Shown here piece by piece: positions 22,529 to 33,268 of a stretch of DNA of 64,000 nucleotides. Each line of letters begins with the position of its first letter. Position 1 is the first letter of the stretch. Made by a program: the position numbers and the translations under genes. A model generated the notes under the pieces. It was not told the DNA's origin, made no database searches, and worked only from the letters and a program-made list of their open reading frames with translations. Where the stretch lies: NCBI GenBank assembly GCA_963930655.1, contig OZ005619.1:2152501-2216500 (forward strand), given 5' to 3'. Source of the stretch: Myrica gale. Lineage: Eukaryota > Streptophyta > Magnoliopsida > Fagales > Myricaceae.

Positions 22529-24792
22529 AGTTTTTTTAGTCAACAGAGACAATAAATTAAAAATCGAGAACAGTATAATCAGTACAAAATATAAAACCGA
22601 CTCGAAGGCTAACGGAAGACCTAAACGGACCAACAAGCCTTACATGAAATCGGAACCAAATGTCCGGAAGCCAAACCAAGCTACAAGGGCAAACACACAA
22701 AGCCAACAGATACAGACCACAAAGGCCAACACACAATATAACAGCAAGCTGGTCACAAGGACCGGAACCCAACACAACCACCGCCCAAAGCGGTGGCGGC
22801 TTCCGCAAGAGGAATGACGAGCAAAGCGACAAACCAACTCATTCAAGAGAGACTTCATGCAAAGACGGGCTACACCGGGAGGAAGAGGAGAGACCGCTAC
22901 AAATAGCACAAAATGACGGCATCCAAAGTAGGCAAAAACCAAAAACGCTGGGCACAGAGGTGGCACACGCGTCCACGGCCGCGCGTAGCCCACACGAGCT
23001 GGCAAGGAAAGGCCGGACAGAGCAAGCAAAGACCGCCAGGGGGAGCAAAGCACTGCGGGGAAATTCAAGTCCTCCGAAAAACGGTCAAAACCGCCGGGAG
23101 AGAAGCACAAGAGGGGGAGTGCACAATCGAGATTTTGATCGCCGGAAGGAGAGGATGTTGGCTTTTGTGCACAATCGAGATTTTGATGATTTCAATAAAT
23201 GGATGAAGTTTACAAAATAGACATCTTCAAAGACAAAGACAATTTGACGAAAAGAGTCAAACCTTGAAGAAAGAAGAACAAGAAGATGCAAGGAGCTTAA
23301 AGTGAAGATTCAAGACCTTAGAGTATAATCCTTGTAACTCTTTGTTTCACATTTGACAAGGATTTGAATCACGCACTTGCATATCTTTCAAAACGTGCAT
23401 AAACCGTTTTATCTTTTGTTTGAAAGATTAAAATGTTTTTAAAGGTTTCAAAACACCTCAAATATATTCTCAAACCTTTCATATAATTATGGGAAGTAAG
23501 CCTTTAAAATTGGGTGTTTAAAATTGGTCAAAAACATAGTTTTAAATGAACCGGTCTATGAAAATGAATTGTAGCGGTCGACCGCTTCATGTAAGGGTCG
23601 ACCGTCTGTAGCGGATGATGAAAATGATTTATAGCGGTCGACCGGGCGCGTAGGACAAAAATTTGACAGCATTCAAATTTTATGACCGTTGAGCAACGAC
23701 TACTTGAAGTGGTCGACTGGTACATGAAGCGGTCGACTGGTACAACGGTAAAATTTTCAAATCGACCCTTAACGGCTATAAACGGCTAGTTTTCATATGT
23801 GGCCTATAAATACACCTTCATTTCGTCTAAAATGAATATCCAACGACCACATATCATTTCTACTACTTGAGAAATATTCTAAACCTTCTTATTCTATATT
23901 TCTCATATCATTCACACAAAACACATTTTCATATCCTTGTCTTTGTGTGAATAAAAAGATATAGCTTTTTACTTTTATATCTACTCTTTGAGAGAGTCTT
24001 GTTCCTCAACCTACCTATCAAAAGAGGTGTTTCCTTTAGTGAGGTTGTTCACTAAAAAAGAAGCTTTGAGAGTGTATATCTCAAGCTTGGTGAGGTTGTG
24101 AGTGGTGAGCCAAAAAACCACTTGGGTGGGTTGGAGTGTTGATCCCGGGAAAACACTTGTACGGTTCACTAGCATCCGAAAGCTAGTGTGTAAGTTATTG
24201 GTTGAAGATAGTGGAAAACCTTAAGGCTCGGTGAAGGAGTTTGAGGGGTGGATGTAGGCGGGTTTGCCGAACCACCTAAAAATACTGTGTTTGTTTCTCT
24301 TACCCTTCTCCTTACTTTAGCACTTATTTACAGTTCTGCATATTATATACTTGTGCTAAAGTGACTTGCAAACACAATTTTGAGGGTTTTAACCGAAAAG
24401 TTTATAAAACCAATTCACCCCCCTCTTGGGTTGCCTTAATCCTGAAAATCTAGGACTCACAGAGGAGCGCCACCAAGGAGGCCGTGCACACCAACGACCA
24501 TCGGAAAGGCCGTGAAAAGAAAACCGAAAATAAAACCGGAGAAACTCCGGCCACCATTTACAGTTCCGGATAAAATGGAAGAGAGGAGGAGGGGAAAGAG
24601 CCGGAGCTCCTCCCCCAGCCACAACAACAAAAGGGGGAGTGTATTCAGAAGAGGGGAGAGGGGATTCCAGAGAGAGGGAGGAGTCTCTCTCTCTCTAGAC
24701 AAAACTGGTTACGAGAGAATTTTCAAGAACCTGTTAACTTGTTCAGTGTGTGGACCCATTTTAGCAATCTCTCTCAGCCATTTTTGTTTGAG
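22529..24792 (-). mobile_element. Non-autonomous retroposon with 16-bp target duplication
   Basis: TTATTTCCTTGTTTAG occurs exactly at 22513-22528 and 24793-24808. Next to the left copy is T7 (22531-22537), an oligo(A) tail on the minus strand. Long exact duplications plus an A tail mark L1-type retroposition. Without the nested solo LTR the insert is about 950 bp. It is GC-richer than its surroundings, with CCGGAGTTTCTCCGG and CCGCCACCGCTTTGGGCGGTGG-like patches, as in plant LINE untranslated regions. It holds no reverse transcriptase. The open frame at 22660-23220 shows no domain and is probably incidental. It may be a LINE deletion derivative or a SINE-like element. Confidence 0.7.
23156..24461 (+). 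mobile_element. Solo LTR of a copia (SIRE-like) element
   Basis: The LTR starts TGTTGGCTTTTGTGCAC and ends CTAGGACTCACA, 1306 bp. GAGGA flanks both sides exactly (23151-23155 and 24462-24466). The late segment CCAATTCACCCCCCTCTTGG is typical of plant SIRE-type copia LTRs. The interior is gone, consistent with LTR-LTR recombination. Between 23570 and 23740 it carries four or five GCGGTCGACCGC-like palindromes. It lies inside the retroposon 22529-24792. Confidence 0.85.
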
Positions 24793-24866
24793 TTATTTCC
24801 TTGTTTAGTTAAATCTAAACGGCTATGAGAAGGACTACTTACAATGCCTATTGCCTAAGGAGTGCA

Positions 24867-26327
24867 TGTAAGTTACTATTGATCTATAAGATAAACATGA
24901 TGTTCAACAATCATGACTTTCACATATATCAATAATCATAATGCGGAATTAATCATCAATAATAAGACACCAGAAACCATGTGATAAGAACTCTTCTGAT
25001 TTTCTTTCTGTTTCTCTCTATCTCTGTTGTTTCAACCTGTAAAATAATAGCGTATAAACTGTTTCTCTCACTTCACCCTGAAAAATCTAGTTTAGACCCT
25101 AACAACACTTAGAGTGAGTGAATATGTGTTTTCCCTCTAATTAACAAATCAATAACAATTTTAAAACATGTTCTAAAATTGTTCAGCCTAGATATGCATA
25201 ATAATCAACTCAGTCAACAAATATGCAGCGGAAAATTAAATAAACTTTAATCACACAAAGAGACAAGAATTTGGTGACGAAGTGGAAAACCTTTCAAACA
25301 CCATTCAAAGGAAAAATCACTCAAAGCTAGCAGCAACCTAGAATCCACTAAGAAGAAAACCTTACAAACAGTGATTCAGACACGGGCAACCCCTGTTGCT
25401 TGACTTTGACAACCCTGATGTAATAATCTAAGCCTCTCTGCTTAGACCCGCTCCGTGCGGCATTCCCCTCAAACCTTTGAGGATCTTCTTATAGATTATT
25501 CACCGAACACTCTTGTTCTTCAGCACTCCTTCAACACCATGAAGGTTACAAAGATATTTGATCGAAGAAGAGAGAAAAACTTGTCAATCTTGAAGCACAA
25601 ATCTTCTTGGGTTTTTCTCTCAAGGAAAGAGGCACTAGTTTGCTCAATGGAAGCCTCAGTAAACTTTAGGACGGTCTCCCGCGTGTAGGGTTTCCTAACA
25701 TTTCAAAAGGAAATTACAAAAATTCAGGAATTTTTGAAATTTGCCGGAAGTCGCTCGAGCGTGGGTCGAACGCTTATGTTTCTGTCTAAAATTGGCACTG
25801 AGCGCTCGCACGCTTGTCAAACGCTAGTCAAACGTGATGACTCTGTATGAGTTTTTTTTCCAAGGACGCTTGAGCGCTTGTCAAACTCTGATCAAACATG
25901 ATGACTCTGTCTGAATTTTTACAAAGGCGCTCGAGCGCTAGTTGAACGCGATGAAGACTTTAGACAGACCATCAACTCTAACTCTTGAACAAATGTGGAG
26001 ACCAAAAATACAACTCGATCAAGACATATTTTGACACGAAATTTTGCCAATACAAAAATGCACTAACACACCCTTTGGACTTATTCATCGACATAAATTA
26101 ATGGGTATCTTGACAGTTAAATAGGGTAGAGAGAGGACAGTTTTCCCATGTTAAAAATAATGCACCACTCCCATCAGAGTGGGCAAATGGAAAATAACTT
26201 CCCCTATAAAATCTCACTAAGTGAACGTCCGTTAACTTCTTATAGAGTTGTTACCTTATTTATTTAAAATTCAAATAACGTCAAATATTGCCTATTAAAT
26301 AAGTCACGTGGGACATTATATCCAACA
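24867..26327 (-). mobile_element. Solo LTR, copia type, about 466 bp before nesting
   Basis: Read on the minus strand it starts TGTTGGATATAATGTCCCAC and ends AGTAACTTACA. GTGCA flanks both sides (24862-24866 and 26328-26332). A second solo LTR (25079-26068) with its own duplication splits it. TGTTGGATATAATG is a common copia LTR start. No interior remains. Confidence 0.8.
25079..26068 (-). mobile_element. Solo LTR nested in another solo LTR
   Basis: Read on the minus strand it starts TGTTAGTGCATTTTTGTA and ends CTAGATTTTTCA, 990 bp. CACCC flanks both sides (25074-25078 and 26069-26073). It contains CTTTCAAACACCATTC and GTGGAAAACC blocks typical of copia LTRs, and between 25745 and 25950 a set of GCGCTCGAGCGC-like palindromes. 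Confidence 0.85.
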
Positions 26328-26332
26328 GTGCA

Positions 26333-26876
26333 AAGATGTCTAGGTGCTTCGAGCATGTTATTTTCATGCTTCGATTTATAAGGGGCCAATTGACATACAT
26401 CAAAGAATTCTTTGGTGAGAGAGTCCCATGTGGGAAAGTTAAAAGGTTTAGAAAATAGGTTGGAAAATTAACAATCGACGAGTATTTACTTGTGCAAAAC
26501 TGAGTCCATTGCGCTAATCGCGTATATACTTTACACGAAGCAGTGGAGCAAGGCTTCGTGTCATACAGTTTTTTGATCTTTTGATCGGACAATCAGATCT
26601 TATCTTTTTAAGCTCTGATGTTGATCCAATGATTGGATTGACTAATCTTCTAGACTAGGATAATTGTTTAGTCAAATCGTCATTTAGTGAGGATTAAACA
26701 TGTTATCATTGATTTTAAGGAGTAAATTAATTGCTAATAAACTGCTCACATGTGATTTTTTTTGAACTATTCTCTCCAATATTTTTTCAGAATAGAAAAA
26801 TATCAAGTATTCGGGTTCTTCTTCGTTATGTTCAAAATTTCTACCTATGCTTTATTGTACACACACATACATACAT

Positions 26877-26907
<31 letters not shown>

Positions 26908-26985
26908 TATATATATATATTATTTTACTTTAGAACCAAGACAAATGAGGACAGGCAATCTACAAGTATATATAGAAATCTTGTT
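26333..26985. other. Intergenic; (CATA)n(CA)n(TA)n microsatellite at 26859-26922
   Basis: No gene. The compound microsatellite is next to the A tail of the LINE that follows. Confidence 0.6.
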
Positions 26986-27114
26986 TTTTTTTTCTTTCTA
27001 AACAACGATGTTTTATTACCAAAGGAGATCCATTCAAAGAGGATCAAATCCCATGTGTTGTCTGAGGAGGAATACATGTAAAATATTAAAAGGAATACCC
27101 TCAAAAAATTTCCT

Positions 27115-28445
27115 TTAAGCAACCCACTTAGCCAAGTAATCCTCATAGGAATTCGCTTGGCGTGAAGCTTTTAAAAAACTCAATGATAGTCTATTCACCG
27201 CCATTGCACGAATGACTCCAATGGTATCACCCAAGTACTCTTGCACTACAAAAGAGGGGTTATTCAAATTAGTAATGGAAACAAGCGAATCGCTTTCAAA
27301 AACCACATGGTTCAGATTGCGAAAGCAAGCTTCTCCAGCAACCATACGAAGCGCTAGCAGTTCAGCCATGAGTATCGACAATCTCGGATAAATCTCAGAC
27401 CGTGCCCAAAGAGTATTTCCCTGATGATCAAAGAAAATACATGCAATTGCCACATAGGAAGGCCGAATAGCAGCATCTGTATTGATTTTCACAAACCCAG
27501 CCAGAGGTGGACGCCAAGTCCGGAGGTCTTGCTTAGCGAATTCGCTCCAGGCAGCCAAATGTTGCCTATGGCATCTCTGAATGCGGAGAAGAATCAAATG
27601 TGGGTCAACTGGTACATGATTATGGATAACTTGATTTCTGGCAAACCAAATTAAATCCATTGCCACTGCCGCATAGAGAACAAAAGCGTGAACTAATGAA
27701 CAGTTCAAATTGAGCCACTTGCCTGGAGCAAGAACAAGCTTAATCCAATCCACTATAGAATGTAACCCAATGCTGACAAGTTCATAGGTCAAAGTGCTTG
27801 TCTCCAGACGCAACCAATATAAGTACAATGGAGAAAAAGATGTTCCAAGGTCGCGTCCCCAGCTTCACATTGAGGGCAAATACTAAAATTTGGTGAAACA
27901 TTTTGAAAAATTCGAGCACGAAGTGAGCGGGTAGGAAGGGCGTTCCATGTCACACGCCAAAGGAAGTGTTTAATGCGATCTGGGATTTTTAATCTCCAAA
28001 AAACTCCCCATTCAACCTCCGAAAGAATAGCCAAAGGTGGAGTTCGAGCTTTTAGAATCTCCAAATAAACATATTTAACAGAGAAGGTCTGATTCGATGA
28101 GAATAACCAACGTGGAGAATCACCGACATTAGGCAAAGGGGGAGGGGGAGGCAAACGTAGAATAGCATCTGCACTGGTCTCCTCACATACCTCCCGAATC
28201 AGCCTTTCATTCCATTGTGAACTGCCTAAATGTAGTAAAGCCTTCACCTTCAAGTTTGGAAGTAGATATCCATAATCTTGCCGAGGAAGTGGTTTAAACA
28301 ACTCCAAACCCGAAAGGCATGGATCCTTCCAACAATTTAAATCTGAATGCTCCCCTACTGAAAAAATAAGCCGTTTTGCTAATAGAGGTTGGGACTTCAA
28401 AATGCCTTGCCAAAACCAAGAACACGCAGTGGTATTAATCGGCAC
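27115..28445 (-). pseudogene. LINE zf-RVT and RNase H part
   Basis: The first section (28445-27789) contains WRLKIPDRIKHFLWRVTWNA and CPQCEAGDATLEHLFLHC, the zinc-binding reverse-transcriptase domain. After a frame change near 27800 the second (27828-27115) contains FVKINTDAAI, ELLALR and ESDSL, with the D, E and D of an RNase H fold, and ends LAKWVA. This domain removes RNA from the cDNA hybrid in active elements. The change of frame makes the piece non-functional. Confidence 0.85.
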
Positions 28446-28548
28446 ACTGAGAGCATCCAGATTACAATATTTTGCGCGAAGAACCTTAACCCAAAACTTA
28501 TCTCTTTGAGTACAAATCTACCACCCAAGTTTGGATATAAGTGCTTGA

Positions 28549-30225
28549 TTATAGTCCTGGAATAGCCGAAAACCCAATCCTCCAACATTTTTTGGCCAGC
28601 ATAGACCAAGCTCGAGGTACAAAATTTCGGATTTTGTCTTGAGGGAAACCCCACCAGAATTTCCTAAGTATAGAATCAAGCTCCAGACAGTAGATATTCG
28701 GCAATAGAAAACTTGACATGTAGTATGTGGGCAAGGCTGAGAGTACAAATTTTATTAGACAAGCACGCCCAGCTTGTGACAATAACTTCGATCGCCAACT
28801 AGAAACTCTCTTTAACAACTTCTCCTTTAGTTCGAAGTGAGCTTGACGTTTTGAGCGAGGAATGATGAGTGGCAGCCCAAGGTATTTGCCCGGCTGTGAA
28901 GAGTGACTAATACCAAGAGACAAGGCTAATGGAACAATCACTGACTGGTTCACATTTTTACTAAATGATACAAAAGATTTCTGAAGATTGAGCGACTGCC
29001 CAGACCAGCCCGCATAAGAGTGAAGCACATGAACAATAGTAGCAGCTTCATTGGACGAGGCTCTAGCAAAAATCATAGTGTCATCCGCAAAAAACAAATG
29101 CGAAATTGAAGGTGCTGAGCGACTAATTTTTACACCGTGAATCAACCCATCTACTTCAGCTCTAGATATCATTCGAGAAAGGACTTCAGTGCCGAGGATG
29201 AATAAAAAAGGAGACAAAGCGTCTCCTTGCCTTAGCCCGTGTTCTGGTTTGATTAGCCCAAAGGGAGTGCCGTTTAAAAGCACCGAATAAGTCATTGTTG
29301 ATAAGCACTGATGGACAATTTGAATCCATTTTTTAGAGAACCCAAATCGTCGCAGAACTGAAAGGAGAAAACTCCACTCCATTTGGTCATAGGCACGTTC
29401 CATATCAGCCTTTATTTTCATTAGCCCAATCCCCCTACGCCTAGTCTTCATAGTATGGAACACTTCATGAGCCAATGATGAGTTCTCCTGTATTGTACGC
29501 CCTGCCACAAAGGCCGCTTGGAGTGGAGAAATAAGACGAGGCATAATACTTCGCAGCCGAACGGTGAGGATTTTGGACAAAATTTTATAAGACACGTTGC
29601 AGAGTGATATAGGCCGATAATGCGACACCAGATTAGGACTTTCAACCTTTGGGATGAGGGCAATATTGGTATGGTTCAATTCATGGAGAATAAATCCAGA
29701 CCGAAAAATATTCTGAATCATAGCAATCACATCCTGCTTCACCGTAGGCCAAAATTGTTGTAGAAAAGAGCTGTAAGACCATCCGAGCCGGGGGGCTTTT
29801 TGAGAGCCAATCTATCTAACAGCATTCCAAATCTCTCTTTCCGATGGAATTTGACATAAAATAGATTTTCCTCTGATGTTACTTCGGGAGAAATCAATAC
29901 CTCCATATCCGAAGGAAAAACTGGTCTTGAAGAAGTGAAAAGCGGTGTGAAGGAATCCGTAAATAGTTGACCAATTTCAGGCCTAGAGTTCAGCCAAGAA
30001 CCCGTAGGAGTCTTAATAAACTCAATGGCATTCCTCCTCTGTCGTACAATGGTGGAAATATGAAAAAACTTTGTGTTGAGATCTGAAGAAGTCAACCAAT
30101 TTACTCGTGACTTTGATTTCCACAACAAGTCCTCTTTTTCTTTGCTCCTCTATCAAAGCTTGGCGTAACTTTTCCTCCAGAAGTCCATTTTGAACAGTAG
30201 CCGACTGACCTTGAACAAATTCCAA
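28549..30225 (-). pseudogene. LINE linker and reverse transcriptase part
   Basis: The frame 29742-28549 (397 codons) covers the RT core: ALIPKV, YRPISLCNVSYKILSKIL, LRQGDALSPFLFIL and FFADDTMIF near 29080. FADD is the usual plant variant of the YADD catalytic box, so the catalytic residues remain. The linker (30225-29739, with NTKFFHIST and KPPGSDGLTALFYN) is in other frames, so frameshifts interrupt the protein. Confidence 0.9.
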
Positions 30226-30410
30226 CTCCCTTTGGATGTTCTGAATATTTCTATGAAGGTTCCCAACTCAGTCCCTATTCCATACTCTCAGGGCTACTTT
30301 GAGGATCCGATTTTTTTTTTCACAATCTCAAAGCCGGAGAACCTGTGCAGAGAGTATTCCAGGCATCTTCCACTATTTTGAGACAATCAGCTTCTTTCAC
30401 CCAAAACTCC

Positions 30411-31088
30411 TCAAAATCTAAAGGAAGTTGCAAGTGCCAGACTGCCACCATCTGAATCAATTAGTAGAGGAGAATAATCAGAAGATGTAATGGGAAGATT
30501 AGTCACAGAGGCACGTGGAAATAGACTACGCCAATCTGCATTGGCAATTCCTCTATCAAGCTTTTCATGGATGTTGGCCTGCCCTTGCCTGCAATTTGTC
30601 CATGTATATCGCAAACCCAATGAACCCAAATCAATAAGACCCATATTATTCATAAACAAATAAAGGTCACCAACCGAAGATGAAGCCAAAGCACGGCCTC
30701 CCTGTTTATCATCTGGGGACAGGATTGAGTTAAAATCACCGACACAAAACCAAGGACCATTGTAGTTTTCCACCAAAGCCTCCGGCGATTCTCAAAAAGC
30801 CTCTGATTGACTCTTATCAAGGGGTATTGGGAGGATCAAAATAGACAATTGCACTGATAACGTTTTCACTACACTGATAATGCTAAGACTACTCCACCCT
30901 TCCGTTAGTTTGCTGGCCATTCAACCAAGTTTACAAATCCAAAAGGAGCCAAAGATGCAGCAGACGAAGCAATTTTAGTTTCAGAGAGAAAAATAATATC
31001 TGGCAAGAAATTGCTCTCCATGGCTCGTAAGGAATTTGATGCCGCTGGTCGAGCCAAACCGCTACAATTCCAAAAGAGCTGCCTCATG
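30411..31088 (-). pseudogene. LINE AP-endonuclease part
   Basis: The start (31088-30905) has LFWNCSGLARP and DIIFLSETKI, with the metal-binding E. The second half (30776-30411) has WFCVGDFNSIL and ITSSDYSPLL, where the family has SDH; the catalytic histidine reads as tyrosine. Stops lie between the halves (about 30780-30900). The endonuclease that nicks target DNA is therefore inactive here. Confidence 0.8.
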
Positions 31089-31118
31089 GACGTGGGGGTG
31101 TGATGCAAAACTTCTGTT

Positions 31119-31336
31119 CTTTTTTTTTTGCTAGGCAAATGTAATATAACTAAAAAGGGGAATACAGAGTTCGAAACAAAGACAAGATGGGGAAGGTACA
31201 CATAAGGGGAGGAAAGAAGGATTGTCACAAGATAGTAAATCAAAAGGAATGCAGGACGCATGAATGTTTTCACAAATTCATACTTGAGCTGCCCATTTGG
31301 CCACCCCGTGGGCGAGTCCATTAGCAGATCTGTACC
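31119..31336 (-). mobile_element. 3' end of another LINE
   Basis: On the minus strand it reads SANGLAHGVAKWAAQV then stop, the C-terminus of a LINE RNase H domain. About 150 bp of trailer follow, ending GCCTAGC and an A10 tail (31119-31128 on plus as T). It is 5'-truncated and adjoins the start of the longer LINE endonuclease. Confidence 0.7.
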
Positions 31337-31481
31337 TTTATCTTGATTATGATATTATCACTAACCAGATTGAGATTATCATTTCATTTTTATTGAGATT
31401 TAGGACTTTCTTATAAGTATCATTTCCAAACAATTAGGCCTTGGTTAATGAGAAGTTCATTTTCATTCTAATTAAACTAAT

Positions 31482-31829
31482 GGCTAAATTAGAATAATTT
31501 CTTAACTCAAACTACCAGCCAATTCTCCAATACCTTATAATTCACTCCCTAATTACACTTCTCTTGCAATTTCATTCCTCAACCCGCTTGACCCATGAAA
31601 TAATTAGTTGATTTTTCTTTATTTTTTATTTTAAAAAAAGATGATTCACTGAGAATTCAAATTTGTCTTTTAAGTTAAGAGAATGTCACGCATGAAATGG
31701 AAAACTAGCTAATATAGGTTGAGGAATGGAATCGCAACTAGAAGTATATTTGGGAGATGAGTTGTAACTAACTAAAGATTATTAGAGTATTTGAGAATCG
31801 GGTGGTGATTTTAGAATAGAAAATTGCCC
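31482..31829. mobile_element. Mutator-like foldback MITE, 348 bp
   Basis: The arms at about 31482-31600 and 31715-31829 are inverted relatives (shared CATTCCTCAACC, ACTTCT, AATTCTC). Flanks TAAACTAAT (31473-31481) and TAAACTAAA (31830-31838) match at eight of nine bases. One similar arm occurs at 35005-35150. Confidence 0.65.
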
Positions 31830-31838
31830 TAAACTAAA

Positions 31839-33200
31839 TTAAGAGTTTTATTGATTTCTCTTCAAAATAATATCAAACACTATTACAGATAGGCACATGA
31901 ATATTTACCACGTTTTGACACGGAAACTATAAATGAATATTTTAACAGAAGTGTAGTATGCAATGATACAAAAAGTGAAAAGAATGAATACAAAAGGCTT
32001 ATATTTACGTACTATGTCGTAGATAGCTCTAGATCGATTTAATCGCCTGATGCTTCGTTACTCTAGATACGTAAATCACCTGCATATGCTCGCTAATATA
32101 ACACGAACACATCCTATATGGTATAGGCTCTCAATAATTAATTATTTTGATCCCCTTCTAGATGAAATCTAAGTATAATAACTTTTCTACAATAATAATT
32201 ATATCTGAAATAAGATAATTATCTTTTAAGATATCAAGGTTTTTAATTAATTTTAGATATAACATTTTGGAATTTAGAATAATCAAGATTTCTCTTAAAA
32301 TAGCCCTTGGAAAAAGGAGGAGACCATCAATCGGAATCTCTTTTCCCTTTGTCAATCTTTAAGAATTTTTCTTACGCACCAAGAAATGTAAAGAGTCCCA
32401 AAAATTTCTTAAAATAGCTACAACTTTCTTAAAAATAGCTATAACTTTGTGGGTTGTCATTAGGAGGACCTTCTCTAATTTTATATCCAATTTTAAAAAA
32501 TTAATTAATAATCAATCAATTCGAAAGCGTAAGGATTACAAAAAGAGCTGCCTAACTCCTAGAACAGACACCAATGGGTTACCACACGTTATTGATGCAT
32601 CTTTCCCATCATAGTCTTAAAACTTCTAATTTGAAGGCATGTTTGGTACATTACATGCAACATCCCAACCTGAAAAATATATGTTAAATGAGATTTTGAA
32701 TTTAAAAGAAGAGATAAGGGTTCAATCCTATTTTTGAATTTAAAAACTGAACCATAGAAGTTGAAATGTATTTTTGAATTTAAAGTGATATGACAGAGGT
32801 CAGATTCTATATTTTAATATAAATGTAAGGATAGGTATATTGAATTTAAAGGTTGAGATAGGATAAAAATTTACTCTTATGTTTGAATGTAAATGATAAA
32901 GATAAAGATAAAGGTCTAATGTTTGAATTTAAGAGTGATTTATGTTTAAATTTAAAAGTGATAAGATAAAAATTTATTTAGAATTTAAAAATGATCGGAT
33001 AGAGATCTAATTTTATATTTAAATTTAAAAGTGGAAGAAATCGAAATTAATATATAGCAATCGAAAATGTATATTAAACGCTGCAATTTAATTTCAGGCG
33101 GTGCGATGAGGTTTGGAGGGATTGTTGGGCTTTCAAATACGGACTTCAGGAATCCGAAACCCAGTCCAATATGAAGAAGCACCGACTCACATTCTCGACA
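31839..33200. other. AT-rich intergenic; degenerate repeat at 32690-33040
   Basis: No gene. Between 32690 and 33040 a loose unit of TTTGAATTTAAAAGTGATA recurs about eight times at uneven spacing. A TATA-like string at 33206-33217 lies about 55 bp before the F-box start codon. Confidence 0.5.
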
Positions 33201-33268
33201 CCCATAATATATATATACTAACTTCTAATCCCTGCAGTCACCTAAGCCGGAGCACCAAAGAGTTTTCC

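Larger units (their letters stand above)
26986..31118 (-). mobile_element. Decayed L1-type LINE with RNase H (ORF2 only)
   Basis: On the minus strand the order is endonuclease, linker, reverse transcriptase, zf-RVT and RNase H, as in ORF2 of plant L1 LINEs with the extra RNase H. An oligo(A) tail (T-run on plus) lies at 26986-26995. The first ORF (nucleic-acid-binding protein) is missing; the sequence upstream is the 3' tail of another LINE. Several frameshifts and stops separate the domains, so the copy is inactive. No target duplication could be fixed. Confidence 0.9.

Noticed and set aside
22660-23220. 186-codon plus-strand frame
   Set aside because: Low-complexity, hydrophilic, with no domain; it crosses the boundary of the solo LTR at 23156, so it is chimeric.
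32690-33040. A CRISPR-like spaced repeat
   Set aside because: The unit is degenerate and unevenly spaced, AT-rich and in a plant nucleus.
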